In this document: in pieces, positions 17,146 through 26,047 of the stretch
Layout: each line of letters begins with the position of its first letter
Position numbering within the stretch: the first letter of the stretch is position 1
DNA from: Thermodesulfobacteriota bacterium
GTDB taxonomy: Bacteria; Desulfobacterota; WTBG01; CAIYCZ01; CAIRTM01
NCBI GenBank assembly: GCA_028282925.1
Contig: JANQGV010000243.1
Location: 1-62,730 of the forward strand
DNA: 62,730 bases
Reading direction: 5' to 3'
Position numbers and translations under genes: made by a program
Notes under the pieces: generated by a model
Database searches by the model: none
Told to the model about the DNA's origin: nothing
Seen by the model: only the letters and a program-made list of their open reading frames with translations

Positions 17146-18402
17146 ATGATAAAACATTTTCAAGCAATCACGCGGTATGTTCTGCTGCCGGTTGTGGTGC
17201 TGGCAATTGTGACCGGGGCGTATGCGGCCGAGGTTGTCTTTCCCGTCAACTGCTACAATGGAGAAGAACTGGCCGGGGTGCGTGCATGGGAAAAGCAATG
17301 GGCAGGAAAAAAAATAAGCAGTAAAAATGTCGATTCGGTCAAGGAGTTTATTCCCGACGGTTTGTACAAGCTCATGACCGAAACCGACCGGTGGGGAGAA
17401 AGCTGGTTTGAGATCGCCCCCTATGAATCGTATCCGCAAACACCCGGTACCATCGAGTACACACGAAAGTATTCGCCCCAATGCAAGATTACCGACGACC
17501 GCAACCTGGCGGGGTGGGTAGCCGGTGTTCCCTTTCCCTCCCCAGAATCCGGCCTGCAGATCGGCTGGAACTTCGACTGCTGGAACCGCGGCGATACGTA
17601 TGAGAGCATTTCGCAGGGACACACCGTTGACGGAAGAATCGAGGCGGCCAAGGAATCCGCTCAGCACACCTACCGGATGCAGTTCTCCGGCAGAACCGAC
17701 ATGGACCCGCACCCCGAGATCGACAGGAACAAGCACGATTTGAAATCGTCCCAGTCCTATCACTTTCTGGCGCCTGCCTATGTGGCCGGAACAATGGGGT
17801 TTACCCTCAAATACAAGGATAACGACAAGGAATGGGACAGTTGGACCTGGTCGCCGACAACCCGCAGGATATCGCGCGTGTCCACGGCGCAACGCACAAC
17901 CGTGGCGGGAACGGGTGACATCACCCGCGACGACAACCACAACTGGGACGGTGCCGTACGCCGGAACGTCTACAGGCTGCTGGGCCGGAAAGAAATTCTG
18001 GTAGGCCGTAATATCGACCCGCAAAAGCTTATTTACAATGAGGGTGATTGCCTGTTCGACGGCATACAGCGCCAGCGGATCAACTGTTATGTCGTTGAAG
18101 TGGAGTGTAAGGACCCGGGCTATATTTATAAAAAATCGATCTGGTACGTCGACCCTGAGATATACAACGTCATCTATGCGGAAAAATTCGACCGCTATGG
18201 ACGCCTCTGGAAAATACAGGAACAGATGGAATATGTAGGCACATCCAAACTGGGGTTTGAGCTTGTCGAATTCGGGGGTGTGTACTGTATCGATTATCAG
18301 CGTGTGCATTCGACCCTGTCACAGCGTAAAGAATACAATTCAGGCATCCCGATCAAGCGTAACTATTTCAGCGTCAACGCTTTGCTGCGCCGCGGCAGAT
18401 AA
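17146..18402 (+). CDS. DUF1329-family exported protein
   Basis: 418 residues from the ATG at 17146, preceded by GAGGAG. The N-terminus has a signal peptide (RYVLLPVVVLAIVTGAYAAE). The mature part contains AGWVAGVPFPSPESGLQIGW (about 115-135), YRMQFSGRTDMDPHP and a C-terminal half with DWE-like aromatic strands (SWTWSPTTRRISRVS, IWYVDPEIYNVIYAEKFDRYGRLWK), as in DUF1329 proteins, which resemble the LolA/LolB-type half-barrel and are thought to handle hydrophobic molecules in the periplasm. It follows DUF1302 by 93 bases on the same strand. No obvious lipobox. Role in the locus: carrier or adaptor between barrel and inner-membrane exporter (inference). Confidence 0.85.
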   Translation: MIKHFQAITRYVLLPVVVLAIVTGAYAAEVVFPVNCYNGEELAGVRAWEKQWAGKKISSKNVDSVKEFIPDGLYKLMTETDRWGESWFEIAPYESYPQTPGTIEYTRKYSPQCKITDDRNLAGWVAGVPFPSPESGLQIGWNFDCWNRGDTYESISQGHTVDGRIEAAKESAQHTYRMQFSGRTDMDPHPEIDRNKHDLKSSQSYHFLAPAYVAGTMGFTLKYKDNDKEWDSWTWSPTTRRISRVSTAQRTTVAGTGDITRDDNHNWDGAVRRNVYRLLGRKEILVGRNIDPQKLIYNEGDCLFDGIQRQRINCYVVEVECKDPGYIYKKSIWYVDPEIYNVIYAEKFDRYGRLWKIQEQMEYVGTSKLGFELVEFGGVYCIDYQRVHSTLSQRKEYNSGIPIKRNYFSVNALLRRGR

Positions 18403-18410
18403 TGAGGAAC

Positions 18411-18481
18411 ATCTCCCGCCGGTGTCTGCTGCCACACTCGGCGAGGCGAGTGAAACTGTCACGGCCGGTCTGACGGGAGAT
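18411..18481 (+). repeat. nested hairpin between the DUF1329 and YCF48-like genes
   Basis: Outer arms ATCTCCCG (18411-18418) and CGGGAGAT (18474-18481), with an inner hairpin CACTCG (18435-18440) / CGAGTG (18447-18452). No U-run follows, so it is not a simple terminator. It could protect or partly separate the two halves of the transcript. Confidence 0.5.
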
Positions 18482-18528
18482 TGCACACCGTCAGCCGCCG
18501 GACACTACACAGACAGGATTAACGCACT

Positions 18529-19578
18529 ATGAATGTATTCGTACACATTGATCGTCTTTGTATGCTGGGCATTTTTGCCGTAGCGGTCCTTCTGCCTGCC
18601 TGTGCCGAGCAGCAGGTATCCGAACCGTCCCCAAAAAAGAAAATCATTACCCGGGCCGGTTTGTGCGGTGTATCCGCCCCGGACCCCCGGCATGTGTGGA
18701 TTGTCGGTTTCGGCGGTGAGATTCTGCATTCAGCCGATGGGGGCGACACCTGGGCCAAGCAGGAAAATCCCGCCGATCCGGTCGAAGACGCCTATTATGA
18801 TGTGCATTTTGTAGGCGTACGCCATGGCTGGGCAGTGGGGAAATTCGGTAAGATAGTCTCTACTATCGACGGCGGCACCACATGGACATCCGGCACCCGG
18901 AAAACCGATCACAGGCTGTTTGCGGTTCATTTCAGCGACCGCCGCAACGGCTGGGCGGTGGGCTATTACGGCACAATCCTGCACACCGCCGACGGGGGCG
19001 CAACATGGGAATCCCAGGGATGGGGGGAGGATGCCGTATATAATGATGTTTTCTTTTTAGACAACGGGACGGGCTGGATTGTGGGCGAGTACGGCACTAT
19101 GCTGCACACCACCGACGGTGGACGGAAATGGACAAAACAGGAGTGCGCCGATATTATCCCGCCCGGCATTGAGGACATCTGGCAACCGCCGCCGTCTTCC
19201 CTCTACGGTGTTTATTTCAGGGATGCCTCCACGGGCTGGGCCATTGGTAATGAAGGCCACATTATTTTCACGGAGGACGGGGGTGCGCACTGGCGCAAGC
19301 TCGCTACCGGAACGGATGTGCAGATGTTTCAAATGGCGGTCATGGGCGGCAACGGCTGGGCGGTGGGGCAGCGGGGCACATATCTATGTTCCACCGACAG
19401 CGGCAGAACATGGGCCGTACCAGAACGTCAACTGCCGGCGAAATTCTGGCTGCGGGACATTGCCTTTGCCGACCAGCAGGTCGGGTGGGCGGTCGGTTCG
19501 CGAGGAACCATCATCAAGACCGAAGACGGTGGGCAAACGTGGATTATGATTTCCGGCATCACGCCCCCCGACATATAA
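18529..19578 (+). CDS. YCF48-like beta-propeller lipoprotein
   Basis: 349 residues. The N-terminus has a lipoprotein signal with LLPAC and Cys at 25, so it is probably membrane-anchored on the periplasmic side. The mature part is built of repeated Asp-box/BNR units (ADGGDTWAKQE, IDGGTTWTSGT, ADGGATWESQG, TDGGRKWTKQE, EDGGAHWRKL, TDSGRTWAVPE, EDGGQTWIMIS), each near a GWAVG or GWIVG strand. That pattern defines the YCF48/Hcf136-like propeller, named from a photosystem II assembly factor but widespread in non-phototrophs next to DUF1302/DUF1329/MMPL genes. Its role in such loci is unproven; scaffold or assembly factor for the export complex is an inference. Confidence 0.85.
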   Translation: MNVFVHIDRLCMLGIFAVAVLLPACAEQQVSEPSPKKKIITRAGLCGVSAPDPRHVWIVGFGGEILHSADGGDTWAKQENPADPVEDAYYDVHFVGVRHGWAVGKFGKIVSTIDGGTTWTSGTRKTDHRLFAVHFSDRRNGWAVGYYGTILHTADGGATWESQGWGEDAVYNDVFFLDNGTGWIVGEYGTMLHTTDGGRKWTKQECADIIPPGIEDIWQPPPSSLYGVYFRDASTGWAIGNEGHIIFTEDGGAHWRKLATGTDVQMFQMAVMGGNGWAVGQRGTYLCSTDSGRTWAVPERQLPAKFWLRDIAFADQQVGWAVGSRGTIIKTEDGGQTWIMISGITPPDI

Positions 19579-19684
19579 AACAGAACGGCAATGCGGGACC
19601 CGTCCGTATGCCGCTACTGCCCACACAAGGGCTGTTGTAGCGGGAAAACAGGTGAAACCAGATCATACTTTCGGATAGAACATT

Positions 19685-22039
19685 ATGAAACGATTCGCAC
19701 AATACATATTGAAGCTCCGGCTGCTGATTGTAACACTGTTTACGGCCGTTACTGTTTTTCTGGCATACCAGATGTTCAGCGGTCTTACCGTGGGCACGAA
19801 CTTCGCCGAGCTGCTGCCCCAAAGTCATGACTATGTAAAGCTGCACAAGGAGTTTCGTGATAAGTTCGGAGGCGCCAATTTCCTCGTTATTATGGTCAAA
19901 GTGAAGGACGGAACCATTTTCAATAAAGAAACCCTGAAAAAAATAAAGTTTATCACCCTTGACCTGGAGCGGGTGCCCGGCATCGACCGCTATAAAATTG
20001 TTTCAATCGCCTCGCTAAAGCTGAAGGTCACCGAAGTCAGCACATTCGGTTTTAAATCGGAACCGCTGATGTACCCGGATGTGCCGCAAACCGAAGCGGA
20101 AATGCAGGCGTTGAAGAACAACATATACTCCAGCGAGGCTTTATACGGCAAATATGTATCCCATGACTGTAAAAAGGCCATGATCTATGCCGACTTTTTC
20201 GAAGAGAGAATGGACTATAACGTTGTTTACAAATACCTGGTCGACCTGCGGGCACAGATCGAAGACGAGAACACCAGCCTGCACATTATCGGGCATCCCA
20301 TGCACCTGGGCACCGTTGCCAGCATGACGAACACAATGAACTACGTCATGGCCGGTACGCTTTTGCTGATCGGTCTGCTTATTTACCTCAGCTATCGTTC
20401 GCTGTTCGGCATGGTCATTATTGTCGGCTCTGGTGCCGTTTCACTGGTCTGGGGGTTGGGCTTCATGGCAATCATGGGCTATAACCTCGATCCGCTCATT
20501 TTCGTGATGCCCTTTTTAATAGCCCTCATGGCCTTTCGGCACTCCCACCAGTTGTACAATCGCTTCTATGAGGAATACCTGCAGCACCAGGACCGCAGGA
20601 AAGCCGCTGAAACCATTATCGAACGGATGTTCCTCCCCGGGTTTACCAGTGTGATTACCGATGCGTTCGGTATTGCCATTATTGCCATTACACCGATACC
20701 GTTATTGAAAAACATAGCAATGGCGTGCGCCTTCAGCAGCATCGTAACGGTGCTGGTCGGGCTTATTCTCACGCCGGTTTTGCTGACCTATGTGCCTGCA
20801 TCGAGCCGCTTTCTCGCTCATATAACAAAAGAAAAGAAAAAAGACGAGTTGCGCCGGGGACTTGCCAACCGCTTTGCCGACTGGCTCGGGCCATGGCTGA
20901 TCGGAAGAGGACAAAAACGTATCGGTATTGTTGTTATTCTTGTGCTGATTTTCTCGTTTTACTGGTCCGAACAGATGATTATCGGTGATGCCGAGGTCGG
21001 CTCAAATCTGCTCTGGCCGGATTCCCGGTACAATAAGGACGCCCAGGTGATCAATCGGCATCTGCCCCTTATCAGCCCGCTGTACATAACGGTCATCGGT
21101 GAAGAACGCAAGGATATCCAGGATTATGATGTGTTGATCGACATCGAACGATTTACCCGCTATATGAACCTGAATTCCGGTGCGGTCGGTGCTTCCAGCA
21201 TTGCCAGCATTGTGAAGGTCATGGGTCAGAAGATGCACCAAAATGATCCAAAATGGCTCGGATTTCCCGACACCAAGCGTGAGGCGTGGGTCTATTTCGG
21301 CAAGGCGACCGGTGCAGGCGACCCGGGGGACATGGACAAATACATCGACTATTATAACCAGTTTTCCAGCATCTGGTTTTACTACAAAGACAAAACAGGG
21401 CCGACCATCGTGCGGGCCATCGAAGCCGCAAAGGAATACGTGGCAAAACACGCCAGGCTCCCTGATGGTGTACGGTACAAGCTGGCAGCGGGTGTTATCG
21501 GCGTTGAAGCCGCCATAAACGAGGTTGTGGCCGCAAAGCAGCTCCAAACCCTGCTGGTTGCCCTGGCCGGTGTCTTTGTCTTCTGCAGCTTGAATTTCCG
21601 TTCTCTTAAGGCCGGTCTCATACTGATGCTTCCCCTTGTGCTGTCGAATTTCCTGGCCTTTGCCTACATGGCCGTCAACCAGATCGGCCTGTCGATCTCC
21701 ACCCTGCCGGTTTCCGCGGCGGGAATCGGCATGGGGGTCGACTACGGCATTTACCTTGTCGCCCGTCTGGCTGAAGAACGCAGGAAAAACCCGGACGGCA
21801 CACTTGAAGAAGCATTGATACGGACAATTCAAACCTACGGTAAGTCGATTATCTATATAGCCGGGACCCTGGTAGTGGGCCTGCTTGTATGGACTATTTC
21901 ACCACTGAAGTTCCAGGCCCAGATGGGAATGATGCTGGCAGTTATCCTTTTCCTCAACTGTCTGGGAGCCATTTTTCTGGTGCCGGTACTGGTATTGTGG
22001 CTCAAACCCCGTTTTGTTGCGGGAAACGCTAAACGGTAG
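19685..22039 (+). CDS. MMPL/RND-family exporter
   Basis: 784-residue inner-membrane transporter. TM1 lies at about 12-32 (LLIVTLFTAVTVFLAYQMF), then a large periplasmic loop to about 215, a block of TM helices at about 219-390 (including YVMAGTLLLIGLLIYLSYRS and LVWGLGFMAIMGYNLDPLIF), TM7 near 415-435, a second periplasmic domain, and a final block near 620-780 with GIGMGVDYGIYLVARLAEE, the family's conserved charged TM motif. This two-half layout is the sterol-sensing/MMPL type that moves lipids or hydrophobic compounds. It is the energised component of the locus; proton drive is assumed from the family. Substrate unknown. Confidence 0.9.
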   Translation: MKRFAQYILKLRLLIVTLFTAVTVFLAYQMFSGLTVGTNFAELLPQSHDYVKLHKEFRDKFGGANFLVIMVKVKDGTIFNKETLKKIKFITLDLERVPGIDRYKIVSIASLKLKVTEVSTFGFKSEPLMYPDVPQTEAEMQALKNNIYSSEALYGKYVSHDCKKAMIYADFFEERMDYNVVYKYLVDLRAQIEDENTSLHIIGHPMHLGTVASMTNTMNYVMAGTLLLIGLLIYLSYRSLFGMVIIVGSGAVSLVWGLGFMAIMGYNLDPLIFVMPFLIALMAFRHSHQLYNRFYEEYLQHQDRRKAAETIIERMFLPGFTSVITDAFGIAIIAITPIPLLKNIAMACAFSSIVTVLVGLILTPVLLTYVPASSRFLAHITKEKKKDELRRGLANRFADWLGPWLIGRGQKRIGIVVILVLIFSFYWSEQMIIGDAEVGSNLLWPDSRYNKDAQVINRHLPLISPLYITVIGEERKDIQDYDVLIDIERFTRYMNLNSGAVGASSIASIVKVMGQKMHQNDPKWLGFPDTKREAWVYFGKATGAGDPGDMDKYIDYYNQFSSIWFYYKDKTGPTIVRAIEAAKEYVAKHARLPDGVRYKLAAGVIGVEAAINEVVAAKQLQTLLVALAGVFVFCSLNFRSLKAGLILMLPLVLSNFLAFAYMAVNQIGLSISTLPVSAAGIGMGVDYGIYLVARLAEERRKNPDGTLEEALIRTIQTYGKSIIYIAGTLVVGLLVWTISPLKFQAQMGMMLAVILFLNCLGAIFLVPVLVLWLKPRFVAGNAKR

Positions 22040-22103
22040 CACTGGAGTAAGTATGCCCTGTATATCACCCGATTATTACCAACCGATAAACAGGAGGTGG
22101 ATC

Positions 22104-22583
22104 ATGAAACACAGCACATTGATTTTACTCGTCACCTTTTTAACCCTCTGTATTACCGTCCCGGCCTTTTCCCGGGAACAAGAGGAGGAAATTCCGCCGG
22201 ACACAAAGATCACCCGGCATGTTGTCGTGCGGATACACTATGTGGGTAAGGTCATGCCTGAAACAGTCACGGTTGCACCCGGAACAACGGTTATCTGGCT
22301 CAACGACGGCAAAGGAGCGATGGAAATACTGTTTAAAGGCAAGCAGGTAATGGTGGCCTGTAAGAACCCGGTACATTTTGTGCTGGATGAAAGCGGTTCA
22401 TTTAGATCCGATCTCATTCCCCAGGGGGCAGTGGCGAGCCTGTGCTTTATCGAGCCGGGCGAATACACCTATGTGGCGCGGAGGGTGTATCGGAGCAGCG
22501 CTGATCTCAAGGAGTTCCAGCGGTCCCCTTTGCAGAAAACATTTCAGGGCAAAGTAATTGTGCGTGTCCCGAAAAAGAAATAA
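22104..22583 (+). CDS. exported cupredoxin-like protein lacking usual copper ligands
   Basis: 159 residues from the ATG at 22104, six bases after CAGGAGGTGG. A signal peptide (STLILLVTFLTLCITVPAFS) is followed by a plastocyanin-like pattern: HYVGKVMPETVTVAPGTTVI, WLNDGKGAMEILF, SGSFRSDLIPQGAVASLCF and IEPGEYTYVARRV. In blue-copper proteins a His follows the WxN strand and Cys-His-Met follow the YTY strand; here these positions read KGAME and VARRVYRSS, so a type-1 copper site is unlikely. Two other Cys in the mature part could form a disulfide. It closes the co-directional run with the MMPL exporter; an accessory substrate-binding or structural role is a guess. Confidence 0.65.
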   Translation: MKHSTLILLVTFLTLCITVPAFSREQEEEIPPDTKITRHVVVRIHYVGKVMPETVTVAPGTTVIWLNDGKGAMEILFKGKQVMVACKNPVHFVLDESGSFRSDLIPQGAVASLCFIEPGEYTYVARRVYRSSADLKEFQRSPLQKTFQGKVIVRVPKKK

Positions 22584-22608
22584 TGTAACGGTGCGTTTCA
22601 GGTAGAGC

Positions 22609-22678
22609 GGGTTGTCTGCGGATACAAGGGCTGGTGTAAACCCAACCGTATATCTCCCCCCCCTCCCGCAGACAACCC
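22609..22678. repeat. inverted repeat flanking a 44-base spacer
   Basis: GGGTTGTCTGCGG (22609-22621) and its exact complement CCGCAGACAACCC (22666-22678). The spacer includes a run of C (about 22655-22663). It may end the exporter transcript (without a U-run) or be a small mobile or regulatory sequence. Confidence 0.5.
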
Positions 22679-22739
22679 ATGATGAATTTCAGCTACCGCT
22701 GTTGCGGTGGGCTGTGTTATAATAAAAATACCAAACGGC

Positions 22740-23768
22740 ATGGTTGTTGACATGTTCATGAAAAGAAGACATACACTAATGGTGTACACGGTTTTTACAT
22801 GTGCAATACTGTTTGAGTACGTCGCCGGGATGTCAGTACCCCGCGTGGCCGCCGTGGAGAAAAGATCTCCTTACCCGGCAGCACGTAAAACACTCATCGC
22901 CAAAAAAGATCTGCCCTTATACGGCAGGCGAATTTTATACACCACCCCGCGGAACTATGCAGGCAAACTGGGGCAGCTCCTCATCGAGCATGGAGCACTG
23001 CCGGTGTGGATGCCCACGATCGTTGTTGAGCCGTTGCATGATTATCGGGAGCTGGATCAGGCAATTAAGAGCATATCAGACTATGATTGGATAGCCTTTA
23101 CAAGTAGAAACGGTATTGAAGCATTTTTAAACAGGTGCGCGGCAGTCGGCGCCGGCCTTGAAGTGCTTCGCGGCTGTAAAACAGCCGCCATCGGCAGTGA
23201 TGCCCGCGCATTGGAAAAAAAAGGTATTGCCGTAGATCTGATCCCGTTTGATTCCAGCCCACTGGGGATTGTCGATGAGTTGGTGAAACGCGGGGCCGCA
23301 AAAGGAAGTGTACTGCTGCCCGTTCCCGAGGTGGTCGGCATGAAGGAGCCCCGGGTTGTCCCTGATTTTATAGACGGGCTTTTACAAATCGGCATGCGGC
23401 CGGTGCGGGTGCCGGCCTATCGGACCGCGCGTGAAACCCAAAAATACACTACCGAACTTCAAATGATTCGTGACGGAACAATCGATAGTATCGCCTTTAC
23501 CAGTCGCGGCGAAATTGAGTCGTTACTGCTTGTGCCCGGCGTACAACAGGATATGCTGAACGAAAAAACGATCATAGCCTGTTTCGGGCCGGTTACCGCC
23601 GAAGGAGCTCGGCAGCGGGGTTTGGATGTGAAAATTGTTTCCAAGAACTATGCGGCATTCGAGGGTTTTATTGAGGCCATGGAACAGTACTATACTTTCC
23701 GGAACGACGGTTCGGCAAAAGGCGCTGCCCAGGGAACGGTAACGGGTACGAAGCGGCGGCGGGAATGA
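22740..23768 (+). CDS. HemD-like (uroporphyrinogen-III synthase fold) protein with N-terminal signal or anchor
   Basis: About 342 residues from the ATG at 22740; starts at 22752 and 22758 are also possible, none with a good ribosome binding site. The first 35 residues are basic then hydrophobic (KRRHTLMVYTVFTCAILF), a signal peptide or anchor. From about 55 it matches the HemD two-lobe fold: GRRILYTTPRNYAGKLGQLL, MPTIVVEP, YDWIAFTSRNGIEAFL, IGSDARALEKKG, VLLPVPEV, IDSIAFTSRGEIESLL and IACFGPVTAEGARQRG. The two SR-N/GIE-type motifs are the family hallmarks. HemD normally acts in the cytoplasm on hydroxymethylbilane; an exported form is unusual and its ligand unknown. The C-terminal tail is Gly/Lys/Arg-rich. 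Confidence 0.7.
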   Translation: MVVDMFMKRRHTLMVYTVFTCAILFEYVAGMSVPRVAAVEKRSPYPAARKTLIAKKDLPLYGRRILYTTPRNYAGKLGQLLIEHGALPVWMPTIVVEPLHDYRELDQAIKSISDYDWIAFTSRNGIEAFLNRCAAVGAGLEVLRGCKTAAIGSDARALEKKGIAVDLIPFDSSPLGIVDELVKRGAAKGSVLLPVPEVVGMKEPRVVPDFIDGLLQIGMRPVRVPAYRTARETQKYTTELQMIRDGTIDSIAFTSRGEIESLLLVPGVQQDMLNEKTIIACFGPVTAEGARQRGLDVKIVSKNYAAFEGFIEAMEQYYTFRNDGSAKGAAQGTVTGTKRRRE

Positions 23769-23776
23769 ATTCGCCT

Positions 23777-26047
23777 TTATGAACTCTCCTGGTCCGTGCG
23801 GGCGACACAGGTTGTGCCGTCGCCCAGGACTTCGCGCAACTTTATCCATAAATCACGGGACTGGTAGGGCTTCTGTATAAAACCTGCAAGCCCCTTGCCC
23901 GGAAGGCGCTGGAAGATGTCCTGCTCATTGTATCCGCTGGACATGATCACGCGCACCCCTCGTTTAATTCTGCGCATTTCCCGAAAGGTTTCCTCACCGT
24001 CCAGGTGAGGCATGGTAAGATCCAATATAACACAGACAATTTCCTCGGCATGTTTTCTGAAAAGCTCCAAACCAACGCGTCCGTCCTGTGCGATCAGAAC
24101 ATTAAACCCTTTTTTTTCAAGATATCGTTTGCCGACGGCAAGAATTGATTCTTCGTCGTCAACAAGCAATATTGTGCCGCTTCCGCGCCAGGTATCCTCC
24201 TCACATTGATCACTGGGTTTGATTTTTTGGGTAGGTTCGTCGACAGCCGGAAACAGTACTTTAATGGCCGTACCTTTGTTAAGCTCACTGTAAATCTTAA
24301 TAGCCCCGTTGTGTCCACGTACAATCCCCAGGACGGCGGAAAGTCCCAGACCCCGGCCCGTAAACTTAGTCGTGTAGAAAGGATCAAACAACTTCTCTTT
24401 CGTTTCATCGGTCATACCGCAACCGGTGTCGGCAACCTCAAAAAATGAATAAAGCCCTTCGGGGAGATTTTCGTCAAGGTAGCTTTCGCTGAGATAGTTT
24501 CGATCGCAGTCCATGGCACCTGTGTTTATTGAAATCACGCCGCTTCTGTCGCCGATTGCTTCGGAAGCGTTGGTGATAAGGTTCAAAATGATCTGTCGTA
24601 TCTGTGTTGCATCGGCTCTAACAGCCGGAATGTTAGCGGCAAAGTTATACTTCAGGACGGCCTTTTTTGATATAGACACCTCCAGCATATGGAACATTTC
24701 TTCAACAATTTCGGTCAGGCTGAGTGCTTCAATGACAAACTTACCCCTTCCTGAGTAGGCAAGCATCTGTTTGCACAGGTCGGCTGCCCGGCGTGCAGAC
24801 GTAATGATATCTTCTATTCGGTCATGGGCCGGAGACAACGGTGAAAGCTCCATTTGAGCAAGGTCGGCATTTCCCAGGATAGCCATGAGCAGGTTATTGA
24901 AATCATGGGCGATTCCTCCCGCCAAAACGCCCAGGCTCTCCAGTTTCTGAGTCTTACGAATAGCCGCTTCCAGATTCTGTCTTTCTTCGTCGGCTCTTTT
25001 GAGAGCCGTAATGTCGGATGCTATTTCCATTCTGACGGTGCGGCCGTCAAGCCATCGGATTGCCTTGTCGCAGCAGTGATACCACCGATCATTAACAGGA
25101 CTTTTCAGTTCCCAGATCACACCTTCTGTCGGGTTTCCGTCGGCATCAACAAGTTTGCGGTTGGTGCAAAATTCGCATGGACCATCTGTTTTTTTCTGAA
25201 TAACCTTCCAGCAGATTTCCCCTTCAATGGCCCCCCAGTGACTTTTGCCGTATTTATTGATGAAAAGAATTTCGCCGGTTTGCATGTCGGAAACATAAAT
25301 TAACGCATCCGCGCCGTCCAGAACTTCAGAAACCCTTTTCTGTGTCAGGGTGAGCTTGTGTATAGCGCCCTCAGCTTTATCTTTTGCATCTGTAATCGAC
25401 TGTAAGTCATTCATGCTCTTGTGTTCGTAACGAAGGAAAACGAAAAGCAGCGTGAGGCTCAGGCCGATAATGGTCGCAAACAGAAAATACTGTGTTTTTT
25501 TAAATATACCCAGTTCGCGAGTGATGAGTTGGTGCAGGCCGGCCTCAACTCTGTCGGCCTGTTTGATAAAACGTGCAAAAGTGGCATCAAATTGCTGGTC
25601 GATATCCGAGCCGACACCTGCTTTCCCGTTCAGTTTACGGCTCCAGCGCTGTTCTGCTGTCTTGCGAAAAGTTGTCAGCTCTGCCTGTACCTGCCTTATA
25701 TCATTGCGCAGTTTCTCATTGCTGAGAGGGACAAAGGTGCCTTCCGGTTTGTTACCGCCTTCGAGCATTGCATTTGCGTACCAATTTGCTTCGTCAAGGT
25801 GGTGCCAGATTATGTCGATGTCAAGATATCTGTCACCGGTTATAAGTTCTTCAAACCATAAGTGCGCTGTGGTTGCTTCAAGTTTAATTTCCATGCAGGC
25901 ACCTACCAGTGGAGCATGCTTGGCGGCGATGGTGCTTCCGGTCACAAAAGAATAAAATACAAGAACCAGCATAATGAGCACTGTACAGGCTATGGGAACG
26001 TAGATTTTCAACAGGCTTTTATTACTGTTTTTATTGCTGTTTATCAT
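23777..26047 (-). CDS. membrane hybrid sensor histidine kinase (PAS-HisKA-HATPase-REC)
   Basis: 756 residues from the ATG at 26047 (TGGAGA eight to nine bases before it). TM1 is about 15-35 (IYVPIACTVLIMLVLVFY), a periplasmic helical sensor region runs to about 190, and TM2 is YFLFATIIGLSLTLLFVFL. Then comes a PAS domain with a Cys cluster (EICWKVIQKKTDGPCEFC, about 270-300), a HisKA H-box GGIAHDFNNLLMAI, HATPase motifs (NLITNASEAIG, DTGCGMT, GRGLGLSAVLGIV) and a C-terminal receiver (LLVDDEESI, phospho-acceptor in VILDLTMP, K in IQKPY). All catalytic parts are present. It is divergent from the 26583 kinase and converges with the HemD-like gene, with only eight bases between stops. The signal is unknown. 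Confidence 0.92.
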   Translation of the reverse strand: MINSNKNSNKSLLKIYVPIACTVLIMLVLVFYSFVTGSTIAAKHAPLVGACMEIKLEATTAHLWFEELITGDRYLDIDIIWHHLDEANWYANAMLEGGNKPEGTFVPLSNEKLRNDIRQVQAELTTFRKTAEQRWSRKLNGKAGVGSDIDQQFDATFARFIKQADRVEAGLHQLITRELGIFKKTQYFLFATIIGLSLTLLFVFLRYEHKSMNDLQSITDAKDKAEGAIHKLTLTQKRVSEVLDGADALIYVSDMQTGEILFINKYGKSHWGAIEGEICWKVIQKKTDGPCEFCTNRKLVDADGNPTEGVIWELKSPVNDRWYHCCDKAIRWLDGRTVRMEIASDITALKRADEERQNLEAAIRKTQKLESLGVLAGGIAHDFNNLLMAILGNADLAQMELSPLSPAHDRIEDIITSARRAADLCKQMLAYSGRGKFVIEALSLTEIVEEMFHMLEVSISKKAVLKYNFAANIPAVRADATQIRQIILNLITNASEAIGDRSGVISINTGAMDCDRNYLSESYLDENLPEGLYSFFEVADTGCGMTDETKEKLFDPFYTTKFTGRGLGLSAVLGIVRGHNGAIKIYSELNKGTAIKVLFPAVDEPTQKIKPSDQCEEDTWRGSGTILLVDDEESILAVGKRYLEKKGFNVLIAQDGRVGLELFRKHAEEIVCVILDLTMPHLDGEETFREMRRIKRGVRVIMSSGYNEQDIFQRLPGKGLAGFIQKPYQSRDLWIKLREVLGDGTTCVARTDQESS

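Noticed and set aside
17092-18309. 405-codon minus-strand ORF
   Set aside because: Antisense to the DUF1329 gene, which has a signal peptide, ribosome binding site and family motifs.
21002-21832. 276-codon minus-strand ORF
   Set aside because: Antisense to the MMPL exporter; Gly/Gln/His-rich translation without a family.
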